DNA from: JAJVID01 sp035275345
GTDB taxonomy: Bacteria > Acidobacteriota > Blastocatellia > RBC074
Assembly (NCBI GenBank): GCA_035275345.1
Contig: DATEMY010000492.1
Coordinates: forward strand, 1-20,768
Reading direction: 5' to 3'
Length of the DNA: 20,768 bases
Below are positions 8,434 through 16,415 of this stretch, in pieces. The notes beneath the pieces are model-generated. The model made no database searches, was not told the DNA's origin, and worked only from the letters and a program-made list of their open reading frames with translations. A program made the position numbers and the translations under genes. Position 1 is the stretch's first letter. Every line of letters begins with the position of its first letter.

Positions 8434-11400
8434 ATGAGAATATACACTTTGAGATTGCTATCAAGGTCAGCCGGCCTGCTGGTTGCGCTGACTTTTATCG
8501 GTTCTGTAGCGTTAGCCCAGTTTACCAGCGCGATCGAAGGGACGGTCACCGACCCGAATGGTTCGGTCGTGCCCAAGGCCGCTGTGACAATCAAAAGCTC
8601 GAGCACCGGTATCGAGCGAACCGTCGAAACATCCGAATCCGGCTATTTCCGAATTACATCGCTGCCGGCGGCGAGCTTTACCATCATTATCAAGGCCGGC
8701 GGTTTCAAGACTACTCAGAAGGAGATTACCCTCGAAGTCGCCCAGATCAGGACTTTGAATATCGCTCTGGAGGTGGGAGCGCAAACGGCGGAAGTAATCG
8801 TCACAACTGAAGCGCCCCAGATCGAATCCGCCCAGGCGTCTGTCTCCAACCAGATTGACCAGAAGCGAGTGGCCGACCTGCCGCTGGTGGGTAGAAACTT
8901 TTATACGCTGGTCGTGCTCACGCCCGGCGTGACGGGGCTGCCCTCGGGCGGCGGCCAGGCTTACGCCCAGGCGACCGGAGACATCTTCTCCGCTGAATAC
9001 GGCGTGAACCTCAATGGCAACGGGCAGCGGGCGGAATCGAACGGTTTCCTGGTGGATTCGGCCAACGTCGGAGCGACTCCGCGCGGCGGCGTCACCAACG
9101 TCAACCCGGCCGCCGACACAGTTCAGGAGCTTCGCGTATCGGTCAACAATTTCTCTTCAGAATACGGGCGCAACAGCTCGGTGCTGGTCAACGTCGTCAC
9201 CAAGAGCGGGACCAACGACTATCACGGCACAATTGGATGGTTCCATACCAACAATCGTCTGCAAGCCCGCACCTTCACCCAGACCAAAGTGCCTGTCTTC
9301 CGCCGCAATGAGGCCAGTTGGACATTCGGCGGCCCGATCATCAAAAACAAGACTCACTTCTTCGGCGGGATGGATATTCTGCGCTCAGGCGTCGGCACGG
9401 GATTCCAGGCCAGTACGGTGACCCAGAATTTCATAGACCTCACGAAGGCGCGGTTTCCCAACAGTATTGCGTATTCGGTCATGTCAAAATACACGGATCA
9501 GTTGCAGGCCACCAGGGTGGAGCAAACGGCGGGGCAGATAGCGAGATCCACCTGCACCGGCAGCACACTGATCACTACGCGATTGGGTCAGATTCCCTGC
9601 GATTTCCCGATGACCAAGACCGGGTCGTTCGAACAGACATTGCCACGCGACGGTATCCAGGTGAACGCGCGCGTTGACCATCAATTCAACGAAGGCAAGG
9701 ATCGGATCTACGGAAACTTTTACCGTACGACCAATCAACTTGTGACATTCGGCGCCCCTTCGGTCTATCCGGCTTTCACCACGATTCAACCTCAGTACAC
9801 CAACTACGGAAACCTGAGCCACACACACATTTTCAGCCCGAACCTGCTCAACGAGATGGCCTTCGGCGCAACGCGCGCCTGGGGTGAAGCGCCGCTCGCC
9901 GAAGGACACATTCCGCTGCTCAATGTTCCCGGCATCGCGTCATACGGCACGGGCTTTTCGGACGCGACCTTCATTCAGAACAACTTCGAGTGGCGCGATA
10001 TGATGAGCTACAACCGGGGCAATCACAGCTTCAAAGTCGGCTTCCGATACGCAAAGGACGACGCCTGGAAGGGCGGGGCGAAATTCGCAAACGTCTTCAC
10101 GCGTCCCCAATTCACTTTCAACGACCTCTTCGATTTCGCGGCCGACGACCCGTTCTCAGAATCCAACATCGGTTTCAATCCGAAGACCGGCGAGAATAAG
10201 GGCGTGGACTTCCGCCCCTACTTCCCGAGTCTGGGAATCTTCTTCAACGATGACTGGAAGGCTCGCCCGAATCTGACAATCACTTTGGGACTGCGATGGG
10301 AGGCGTTCTACGCGCCCGGCGATTACGACAACTTCTTCACCAAGATGGAATTTCAAGGCGGCAATTCATTCCAGGAGCGCATCGCCAACGCCGCCAGCAT
10401 CAACAAGCCCCCGCTTAATGGCACGGACCTCAACAACTTCGCTCCTCGCATCGGCGTCGCATGGGACCCGACTCGCCAGGGCAAGATGTCAATTCGAGCA
10501 GGAGTCGGCGTCTTCTACGACCGTTTCGCAGGCCAGTTCTTCCATGACGCTCAAACCTTCGCCCCCGTATTCGGATTGGCGACGGCGCGGAAAGACACCG
10601 CTCCAGTCGTGCCTGTTTATGGATTGAGCGCGACCACGAAAAGCCCCTGGCAATTCCCGGTAATACCGAACCTCAGGGTTGGATTGGACCCGAAGGGCGG
10701 GTTGCTCGGTGTCGCCGACGAGTTATCGAACGCGGACCCAAATATGAGAACGCAGTACTCGATCAACTGGTCGCTGGCGGTACAGTATGCGCTGGCTAGA
10801 GATTACGTAGTCGAGGCCACCTACATCGGGTCGGTCGGTCGAAAGCTCTATCAGGAATATGACGTGAATCGTGTGAACGGAGATCTGCTCGACGGCAGGC
10901 TGGATCGCTTGAATCCTAACTTCGGCGTGATCGGCTACGCTCAGGCCAACGGCAGTTCGTCCTATCACGGCGGAACGGTGAGCGTGAAGAAACGCTTCAG
11001 TCAGGGATTGGATTTCCAGGCAGGTTACACGGTCGGCAAAGCGATAGACACCCAAAGCAGCTTCGGCCGGGGCCTGAATATTTTCGATCCCCTGCGCCTC
11101 TTCCTGAATCGCGGCCGCGCCGACTTCGATGTCCGGCACAAGGTCGCATCGAGCATCGTTTATGAAATTCCGAAACCGAAATTCATGGGCGGCGGAATGG
11201 CCAAGTTGTTCGACGGATGGCAGCTGGGAGCCGTCACGATTCTGCAATCAGGACCTCCCTTCTCGGTCAATTGCGGCCAGCCCTTCCAACCCATACGCGA
11301 GGACCCAAACAACCCGAACAGCAGGATCATCGGCAACAGCGGGTGTGATTTCAACGCCGATGGCCGCAGCGGCGACCCACTCAATGTTGCGTCTTTCGGC

Positions 11401-11748
11401 AACACAAAGACCGGACTCGATCGGTCGAATTACATGTTCCCGAATCGCATCTTCCAGGTATCCGATTTTCCCAAACCAGGACTTGGGCAACTCGGGAACC
11501 TGGGACGCAATACCTTCCCGAGTCCCGGCTACGCCAACACCGATTTCATCCTCACCAAGAAGACTAAGATCCCCTGGTTCCTCGGAAAGGAAGGCGCCAA
11601 CCTTAACTTCCGGGCGGAATTTTTCAATCTCTTCAACCGGGTGAACCTGGATCGGCCTGTAGGCGACACCAATAGCTCTGCCTTCGGAAGGTCCACGCGA
11701 GCTTTCGGAGCCAGAAACCTCCAGTTCGGGTTGAAGATCGAATTCTGA
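8434..11748 (+). CDS. Oar-like TonB-dependent outer-membrane receptor with carboxypeptidase-regulatory-like N-terminal domain
   Basis: 1104 residues, typical for the large acidobacterial Oar-like receptors. A signal peptide (LLVALTFIGSVALA, cleavage after A28) leads into a carboxypeptidase-regulatory-like beta-sandwich at about 32-115 (AIEGTVTDPNGSVVPKAAV, SGYFRITSLPAASF). The plug domain follows (RVADLPLVGRNF, LTPGVTG, VDSANVGATPRGG, TVQELRVSVNNFSSEYGRN). The remainder is a beta-barrel with alternating aromatic strands, for example SSYHGGTVSVKKRF and NFRAEFFNLFNRVNLDRP. The last residue is phenylalanine (GLKIEF), as expected for Bam-assembled outer-membrane proteins. Receptors of this class take up or bind large substrates using TonB energy; the substrate cannot be told. 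It lies between two TPR-CRTAC1 gene pairs, which suggests a shared envelope function. Confidence 0.95.
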   Translation: MRIYTLRLLSRSAGLLVALTFIGSVALAQFTSAIEGTVTDPNGSVVPKAAVTIKSSSTGIERTVETSESGYFRITSLPAASFTIIIKAGGFKTTQKEITLEVAQIRTLNIALEVGAQTAEVIVTTEAPQIESAQASVSNQIDQKRVADLPLVGRNFYTLVVLTPGVTGLPSGGGQAYAQATGDIFSAEYGVNLNGNGQRAESNGFLVDSANVGATPRGGVTNVNPAADTVQELRVSVNNFSSEYGRNSSVLVNVVTKSGTNDYHGTIGWFHTNNRLQARTFTQTKVPVFRRNEASWTFGGPIIKNKTHFFGGMDILRSGVGTGFQASTVTQNFIDLTKARFPNSIAYSVMSKYTDQLQATRVEQTAGQIARSTCTGSTLITTRLGQIPCDFPMTKTGSFEQTLPRDGIQVNARVDHQFNEGKDRIYGNFYRTTNQLVTFGAPSVYPAFTTIQPQYTNYGNLSHTHIFSPNLLNEMAFGATRAWGEAPLAEGHIPLLNVPGIASYGTGFSDATFIQNNFEWRDMMSYNRGNHSFKVGFRYAKDDAWKGGAKFANVFTRPQFTFNDLFDFAADDPFSESNIGFNPKTGENKGVDFRPYFPSLGIFFNDDWKARPNLTITLGLRWEAFYAPGDYDNFFTKMEFQGGNSFQERIANAASINKPPLNGTDLNNFAPRIGVAWDPTRQGKMSIRAGVGVFYDRFAGQFFHDAQTFAPVFGLATARKDTAPVVPVYGLSATTKSPWQFPVIPNLRVGLDPKGGLLGVADELSNADPNMRTQYSINWSLAVQYALARDYVVEATYIGSVGRKLYQEYDVNRVNGDLLDGRLDRLNPNFGVIGYAQANGSSSYHGGTVSVKKRFSQGLDFQAGYTVGKAIDTQSSFGRGLNIFDPLRLFLNRGRADFDVRHKVASSIVYEIPKPKFMGGGMAKLFDGWQLGAVTILQSGPPFSVNCGQPFQPIREDPNNPNSRIIGNSGCDFNADGRSGDPLNVASFGNTKTGLDRSNYMFPNRIFQVSDFPKPGLGQLGNLGRNTFPSPGYANTDFILTKKTKIPWFLGKEGANLNFRAEFFNLFNRVNLDRPVGDTNSSAFGRSTRAFGARNLQFGLKIEF

Positions 11749-11789
11749 TTGAAAGAATTATCAGAAAGATAAGGTTGAAACAATTACCG

Positions 11790-11939
11790 GACAGAAAAAT
11801 GGAGGACAGAAAAATAAGAGCAGGAATGTAAATGCATTATTTTTCTGTCCGCCATTTGTCTGTCCGCCATTTTCCTGTCCGCCATTTGTCTGTCCGCCAT
11901 TTTTTTATCTGACATTGTTCTGTCCGCCATTTTTCTGTG
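11790..11939. repeat. Palindromic spacer element B (15-bp units, two facing seven)
   Basis: The left arm has two units, GACAGAAAAATGGAG (11790-11804) and GACAGAAAAATAAGA (11805-11819). The right arm (11837-11939) has about seven inverted 15-bp units, mostly CGCCATTTGTCTGTC or close variants, with one diverged pair at 11895-11924. The arms are very unequal in copy number. On the minus strand the unit reads as ATGGCGGACAGAAAA, giving a repeated MADRK peptide in an open frame that I do not regard as a gene. It ends about 10-25 bases before the second TPR gene and so forms its 5' leader. Confidence 0.9.
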
Positions 11940-11964
11940 TGTAATGTAGTTGTATTCTAAGCTC

Positions 11965-13542
11965 GTGAAATCACCTTTCTTCAAGACTTGTTTCATCATC
12001 ACGGCGATGATCGCGCTCGAATTATCGCTGGCGGCGCAATCTTCTGCTCCGCCGGCTTCGTACGAACAAGCCCTGTCTTTGATCCGGAGCCAGCAGATCG
12101 AGCCGGGCATCGCCATGTTGCGAGAAATCCTGAAAGAGTCTCCGAGTGACATTAAGGCTCACAATCTTCTGGGCATTGCGCTCACCACGGCGGGAAGTAT
12201 CGAAGAGGCCAACACTCACTTCCGGAAAGCGATCGAGTTGAAACCCGAGTTTTATCCCGCGCTGAAAAACCTGGCGATCAATGAGATGAAACTCAACCGG
12301 ACAGAGGAGGCCAAAGCGCACTTCGTCGAGGCGCTCAAATTCGGCCCGGATGATCCGGTCACCCACCTGGCGCTGGGAGAAATCTATTTCCAGGCTAAGC
12401 AGTATGCTGAAGCGGTGAAGCATTACGATCAGAGCCGCGAGCTTCCTTTCAGGGATCCCCGAATGACGCTCAACTACGCCGCGAGCCTCTTCGAATCAAA
12501 AATGCCTGAGCAAGCGTCTGGAGTTCTGGAGAAACTTCCCAATGTAGCCGATTCCATATGCCGCTTCGAAGCGGGGATGATCTTCGTTCGCCTTGGAAAT
12601 TACGAGCGCGCTTCCAGTCAATTTGAGTCGGCGCTCAAGGACTATCCCGATCCATACGAGATCGCATTCAACCTGACGCTGTCCTACATCAAGAGTAAAA
12701 AATATAAGGCCGCGATCACCACGGCGCTGGAAATTATCGCCAAAGGCCACCGGAAGGCTGAATTGTATAACCTGCTTTCTCAGGCTTACGAAGGGAATGG
12801 GCAAACCATCGAAGCTTACAACGCCTTGCGCACAGCGACACAGATTGACCCGAAAGACGAAAATAACTACCTCGATCTGGCGACGCTTTGCGTGGATCAC
12901 GCCAATTACGAGCTCGGCCTGGAGATCGTCAACATCGGCATCAGGAATCTTCCGCAATCTGATCGCCTCTATTTCCAACGCGGAACGCTGCTGGCAATGA
13001 CGGGGCAACCGTCGCAAGCTGTGAAAGATTTCGAGGTTGCGAGCAGGATGTCTCAAAATAACTTGCCCGCCGTGGCGCGCGCAATAGTGTTGCTGGAGTT
13101 GGGAGAAACTCCGAAAGCCGTTGCGCTGCTTCGACAGTCAGCGACGGGCAGTCCCAACGATTATCTGGTTCATTACATTCTGGGAGAGGCTTTGAATCGC
13201 AGCGGGCCGGCGCCAGCGAGCGCCGAGGAGAACGAAGCGGTTCGGGCGTTGGAGAAATCGGTCGGTCTCAATCCGGACTTCGCCGCATCGCGCGCTGTCC
13301 TGGGCAAATTACTGCTCCGCCGCAACGAAACCGATCGCGCAATCACTGAACTGGAGAAGTCGCTCGAACTTGATCCAAAGGAGACCTCCTCTCTATACCA
13401 ACTCGCGCTCGCCCATCGCAAGAAAGGCAACCTCGAACGCGCCAAGGAGCTTTTCGCCGAAGTTGACCGTGTTAAGAGCGAAGAGAGAGATAAATTTATG
13501 AATCGGACACTGATTCGTCTGGTGCGTGAGGGATCGAAGTAA
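11965..13542 (+). CDS. Exported tetratricopeptide-repeat (TPR) protein, second of two
   Basis: About 525 residues from GTG 11965, or 530 from the in-frame TTG 11950; a stop at 11947 excludes anything earlier. GTG is preferred because it places MKSPFFKTCFIITAMIALELSLAAQ directly as a signal peptide (cleavage near LAA). No ribosome binding site is clear at either codon. About fourteen TPR units follow, such as HNLLGIALTTAGSIEEANTH, YLDLATLCVDHANYELGLEI and VLGKLLLRRNETDRAITELE, with an irregular longer unit near residue 415. No catalytic domain is present. It resembles the first TPR protein in layout but differs widely in sequence, so the two are diverged paralogues or parallel recruits. Only 45 bases separate it from the second CRTAC1 gene, suggesting co-transcription. 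A scaffold or partner role near the receptor is inferred. Confidence 0.92.
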   Translation: MKSPFFKTCFIITAMIALELSLAAQSSAPPASYEQALSLIRSQQIEPGIAMLREILKESPSDIKAHNLLGIALTTAGSIEEANTHFRKAIELKPEFYPALKNLAINEMKLNRTEEAKAHFVEALKFGPDDPVTHLALGEIYFQAKQYAEAVKHYDQSRELPFRDPRMTLNYAASLFESKMPEQASGVLEKLPNVADSICRFEAGMIFVRLGNYERASSQFESALKDYPDPYEIAFNLTLSYIKSKKYKAAITTALEIIAKGHRKAELYNLLSQAYEGNGQTIEAYNALRTATQIDPKDENNYLDLATLCVDHANYELGLEIVNIGIRNLPQSDRLYFQRGTLLAMTGQPSQAVKDFEVASRMSQNNLPAVARAIVLLELGETPKAVALLRQSATGSPNDYLVHYILGEALNRSGPAPASAEENEAVRALEKSVGLNPDFAASRAVLGKLLLRRNETDRAITELEKSLELDPKETSSLYQLALAHRKKGNLERAKELFAEVDRVKSEERDKFMNRTLIRLVREGSK

Positions 13543-13563
13543 TCACCTGAGGGAAGAAGGCCG

Positions 13564-13669
13564 GACGGAAAAATGTGAGACGGAAAAATGCGGGACAGAA
13601 AAATGTCAGACAGAAAAATAAGAACCGAGGCAGTCAGGTCTTTATTTTTCTGTCTGACATTTTTCTGTC
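13564..13669. repeat. Palindromic spacer element C (15-bp units) overlapping the start of a gene
   Basis: The left arm is four perfect-length 15-bp units (13564-13623), for example GACGGAAAAATGTGA and GACAGAAAAATGTCA. The right arm is two inverted units (about 13640-13669), including TGACATTTTTCTGTC. It begins 22 bases after the second TPR stop and extends about 80 bases into the second CRTAC1 reading frame, supplying its apparent start codon. Confidence 0.9.
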
Positions 13670-15372
13670 AGCCCTTCTTGCTATGTTCGCTGGAACTACT
13701 TCGATTACCAGCCTGTACAAGTGAAGCAAACAACTTCAAAGAGCGCGGGATCATCTTCCGCGACATCGCGAAGGCGGCGGGAATTCGTTTCGTTCACGAC
13801 AATGCGGCGACGGCTGAGAAGTACATGATCGAAACGATGGGGGCAGGCTGCGGGTGGATTGATTACGACGCCGATGGGCTGCTAGATCTCTACCTGGTCA
13901 ATAGCGCCGCCACCAGACTCTATCAACCTAAGGCTCGGCTACGCGGCGCGCTCTATCGCAACAACGGCGATGGGACGTTCACAGACGTAACGGAAAAAGC
14001 CGGTGTGGGCGCCGAAGGGCTATTCGGAATGGGCGTCGCCGTAGGAGATTATGATAATGACGGCTTCGCGGATCTGATGGCGCTCGGATATGATCGCTCG
14101 ATTCTCTACCATAACAATCGCAATGGGACATTTTCGGACGTCACGGCTCGCGCGGGCGTCTCGAACAAAGGGAAGTGGGCGTCGAGCGCCGCATGGTTCG
14201 ATTATGACCGCGACGGCAAGCTCGATCTTGCAATCGCCAATTACGTGAACTGGTCGCCGGAGAACAACATCTGGTGCGGCGATCAAAAGCCTGGTTACCG
14301 GGGCTACTGCCATCCGAATAAGTTTCGCGGTCAGAAGCCGGCGCTCTATCGCAACAACGGTGACGGCTCTTTCACGGACGTCACTGAAACCTCCAAAGTC
14401 GGCCTTCACGCAAGTAGCGGGCTGGGCGTCGTGACTTTCGACTTCGACGACGATGGATGGCAGGACATCCTCATCGCCAACGACTCCAACCCGAATTCCC
14501 TGTTCCGCAACAACCACGACGGAACTTTTTCCGAGGTTGCGTTACAGGCCGGCGTCGCCGTCAGTGAAGACGGCAAGGCCGAAGCGGGAATGGGAATTGA
14601 CGCTGCCGATATTGATGGCAACGGCTGGCTGGATGTTTTTATCACGCACCTCGATCTGGAGCATGCGCGACTTTACCGGAACCTCGGCGGTGGTCTTTTC
14701 GAAGACGCCACCTTCGCGGCCAAACTCGGTTACGCCACTTTCCGGCACAGCGGCTTCGGCGCCTTATTCATAGATTACGACAATGACGGCGCGCGCGACA
14801 TCTTCATGGCCAACGGGCATATTCTGGACAACATCGAGCTATACCATGCGGAGACGCGTTATGCGGAACCGAAACTGGTCTATCGCAATAACGGCCGCGG
14901 CGGTTTTGAAAATGTGAGTGAAAAGCTTGGGACAGATCTGCAACTCCCGCGGGTCAGCCGCGGAGCGGCAGTGGCCGATTTTGACAACGACGGCGACCTG
15001 GACGCGCTCGTCAGCAACAATGGCCAGGAGCCGCAATTGCTACAGAATGATGGCGCCAACGGCGCTCGATGGTTGGAGATCGCGCTGGTCGGGACGCGCT
15101 CTAATCGCGACGGCGTTGGCGCGCGCGTCAAAGTGGCTGCGGGCGACTTCGTCTTGTATGACCAGCGAAAAGGGGGCAGGAGTTACCAATCGGCCCACGA
15201 CGGGCGACTTCATTTCGGTCTGGGCGCCAGAAGCAAAATTGATTTGATCGAGATCCGCTGGCCGAGCGGATCAATGGATACACTGAAGAATATCGAATCC
15301 GACCGGACCATTACGGTCAAGGAAGGCGCGGGACTGGTCTCCTCTAAATATCCAGCATTTTCAGGGAGGTAG
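13588..15372 (+). CDS. CRTAC1-family FG-GAP/VCBS propeller protein with ASPIC/UnbV C-terminus, second of two
   Basis: 594 residues from ATG 13588. Seven D-x-D-x-(D/N)-G loops lie between residues 92 and 470 (DYDADG, DYDNDG, DYDRDG, DFDDDG, DIDGNG, DYDNDG, DFDNDG), giving a seven-bladed propeller. A two-cysteine insert after blade three (IWCGD, GYCHPNKF) is followed by the LYRNNGDGSFTDVT repeat signature. The ASPIC/UnbV domain occupies about 505-585 (DGVGARVKV, HFGLGARSK, EIRWPSGS). The N-terminus is odd: residues 1-27 are encoded by repeat element C. That gives a basic stretch (MRDRKMSDRK), then a hydrophobic one (SLFFCLTFFC), and a possible lipobox LPAC at C43. No in-frame ATG or GTG lies between the repeat and the mature domain; a TTG at 13678 would leave too short a leader. 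It is likely exported, possibly as a lipoprotein. The next gene starts 2 bases after its stop. Confidence 0.9.
   Translation: MRDRKMSDRKIRTEAVRSLFFCLTFFCQPFLLCSLELLRLPACTSEANNFKERGIIFRDIAKAAGIRFVHDNAATAEKYMIETMGAGCGWIDYDADGLLDLYLVNSAATRLYQPKARLRGALYRNNGDGTFTDVTEKAGVGAEGLFGMGVAVGDYDNDGFADLMALGYDRSILYHNNRNGTFSDVTARAGVSNKGKWASSAAWFDYDRDGKLDLAIANYVNWSPENNIWCGDQKPGYRGYCHPNKFRGQKPALYRNNGDGSFTDVTETSKVGLHASSGLGVVTFDFDDDGWQDILIANDSNPNSLFRNNHDGTFSEVALQAGVAVSEDGKAEAGMGIDAADIDGNGWLDVFITHLDLEHARLYRNLGGGLFEDATFAAKLGYATFRHSGFGALFIDYDNDGARDIFMANGHILDNIELYHAETRYAEPKLVYRNNGRGGFENVSEKLGTDLQLPRVSRGAAVADFDNDGDLDALVSNNGQEPQLLQNDGANGARWLEIALVGTRSNRDGVGARVKVAAGDFVLYDQRKGGRSYQSAHDGRLHFGLGARSKIDLIEIRWPSGSMDTLKNIESDRTITVKEGAGLVSSKYPAFSGR
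15364..15369 (+). promoter_or_regulatory. Ribosome binding site of the metallopeptidase gene
   Basis: GGGAGG sits five bases before ATG 15375, within the last codons of the upstream CRTAC1 gene. It fixes the start and supports translation from a shared mRNA. Confidence 0.7.
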
Positions 15373-15374
15373 CG

Positions 15375-16274
15375 ATGCAACGATTTTCGATAGTTACGGC
15401 GATGCTGGTGGCGATCGCCATGGCCTCGCAGACTCCGACGCAGGAACAAGAGAAACCGATCATTCAGGATTACGTCAAAGCGGTCATTAGCGCGCCGTCC
15501 GCGTCGCTCGGCGTTGACCCCTTCTATAAAAAGCACGCCGACGCGATGGGAATCGCGATCCTAAGCTCCGAAAAAGTCCCAGACGCGGCGTTGCTGGTAG
15601 CGCGCGACATCGTTATTCACATGCTGGCGAAGCGGCCTGATCTGCGCACGGAGATGGTCAAGAAGAAGATGCGCGTAGGCGTCATGGCGCAATCGGAATC
15701 CACGACTGATATCCCAGAACACCGGGACAGAAAGCGTCCGGGGCGTGACGATATTCGTTTGACGCCGCAGGAGAAGGCCAATTATGACAAACCCGGCGGC
15801 ATCGCCAGTATGACTGACAAGGAGTATTGGGATCGCCGCGCCCGCGGCCTGGGCGGCAACCCGACGACCTGCGCGGAAGAGAACCTGCTCGGCTATCCAG
15901 GCACTCGCTATTTCGGCGAGAACATCTTCGTTCACGAGTTCACGCACGGCATTATGGGCGTCGCCATCCGCACCGCCGACCCCGCTCTCTTCGCTGAGAT
16001 TCAGGCCGCTTACAAAGAGGCGATGGCGAAAGGGCTGTGGAAAAATCATTACGCCGCTACCAACGCCAACGAGTATTGGGCCGAAGGCGCTCAGACCTGG
16101 TTCTGGTCAAACTATGAATACATGGACGGCGAAACCCGCGTCCAAACGCCTGAAGACCTGCAACGTTACGATCCGAAATTATACGAACTGCTGAGCCGCG
16201 TCTACGCCGATCATCACATCCCGATGGACGTCTATCACGGGAAGAACATCCCGCCTCCCCGGCGAAGGCGATAA
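15375..16274 (+). CDS. Secreted HExxH zinc metallopeptidase-like protein
   Basis: 299 residues with a signal peptide (MQRFSIVTAMLVAIAMAS). The zinc-binding motif is H187-E188-F-T-H191 in VHEFTHGIM. A second conserved block follows about 40 residues later, NANEYWAEGAQTWFW, in which E233 (or E237) is the probable third zinc ligand, as in gluzincin-type peptidases. I recall similar HEFxH plus EYWAEGxQ(S/T)WF proteins, mostly uncharacterised, in other environmental bacteria. The region before the motif (YPGTRYFGENIF) and after it (YAATNANEYWAEG) fits that group. The C-terminus ends in a basic PPPRRRR tail. The gene starts 2 bases after the CRTAC1 stop, so it belongs to the TPR-CRTAC1 operon. A periplasmic or secreted peptidase that processes a component of the system is a reasonable but untested idea. 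Confidence 0.8.
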   Translation: MQRFSIVTAMLVAIAMASQTPTQEQEKPIIQDYVKAVISAPSASLGVDPFYKKHADAMGIAILSSEKVPDAALLVARDIVIHMLAKRPDLRTEMVKKKMRVGVMAQSESTTDIPEHRDRKRPGRDDIRLTPQEKANYDKPGGIASMTDKEYWDRRARGLGGNPTTCAEENLLGYPGTRYFGENIFVHEFTHGIMGVAIRTADPALFAEIQAAYKEAMAKGLWKNHYAATNANEYWAEGAQTWFWSNYEYMDGETRVQTPEDLQRYDPKLYELLSRVYADHHIPMDVYHGKNIPPPRRRR

Positions 16275-16335
16275 CGCATAATCCGCGTCATCCGCGTTCC
16301 ATTAACCCGCACGCCGCCGCTCTAAATCGGAACAA

Positions 16336-16405
16336 CAAACATTGAGACAGATCGAACCACGGGGATCACGGGTCCCCCGTGGTTGAACCAGCGTCCCAAT
16401 GTTGT
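16336..16405. repeat. Nested palindrome between convergent genes (9-bp cacggggat family)
   Basis: The inner stem is ACCACGGGGATCACGGG (16357-16373) facing CCCCCGTGGTT (16375-16385). The outer stem is CAAACATTGAGAC (left) against GTCCCAATGTTGT (right). It lies between the metallopeptidase stop (16274) and the kinase stop (16416), so it could act as a bidirectional transcription end. The inner unit is the same as in the larger element at 20349-20521. Confidence 0.75.
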
Positions 16406-16415
16406 ATGGTTTGAC

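Noticed and set aside
8379..8810. 143-residue plus-strand frame overlapping the receptor start
   Set aside because: It is out of frame with the receptor, whose signal peptide and strong ribosome binding site decide the frame.
11837..11939. Possible CRISPR array
   Set aside because: The 15-bp units abut each other with no unique spacers, and no cas gene is present.
11784..12152. Minus-strand open frame encoding repeated MADRK/MADRQ
   Set aside because: It is a by-product of the 15-bp repeat, whose length is a multiple of three, and of the TPR gene's opposite strand. It has no ribosome binding site or domain.
13678..15372. Alternative TTG start for the second CRTAC1 gene
   Set aside because: It would avoid the repeat but leaves only about 12 residues before the possible lipobox, with no basic segment and no ribosome binding site.
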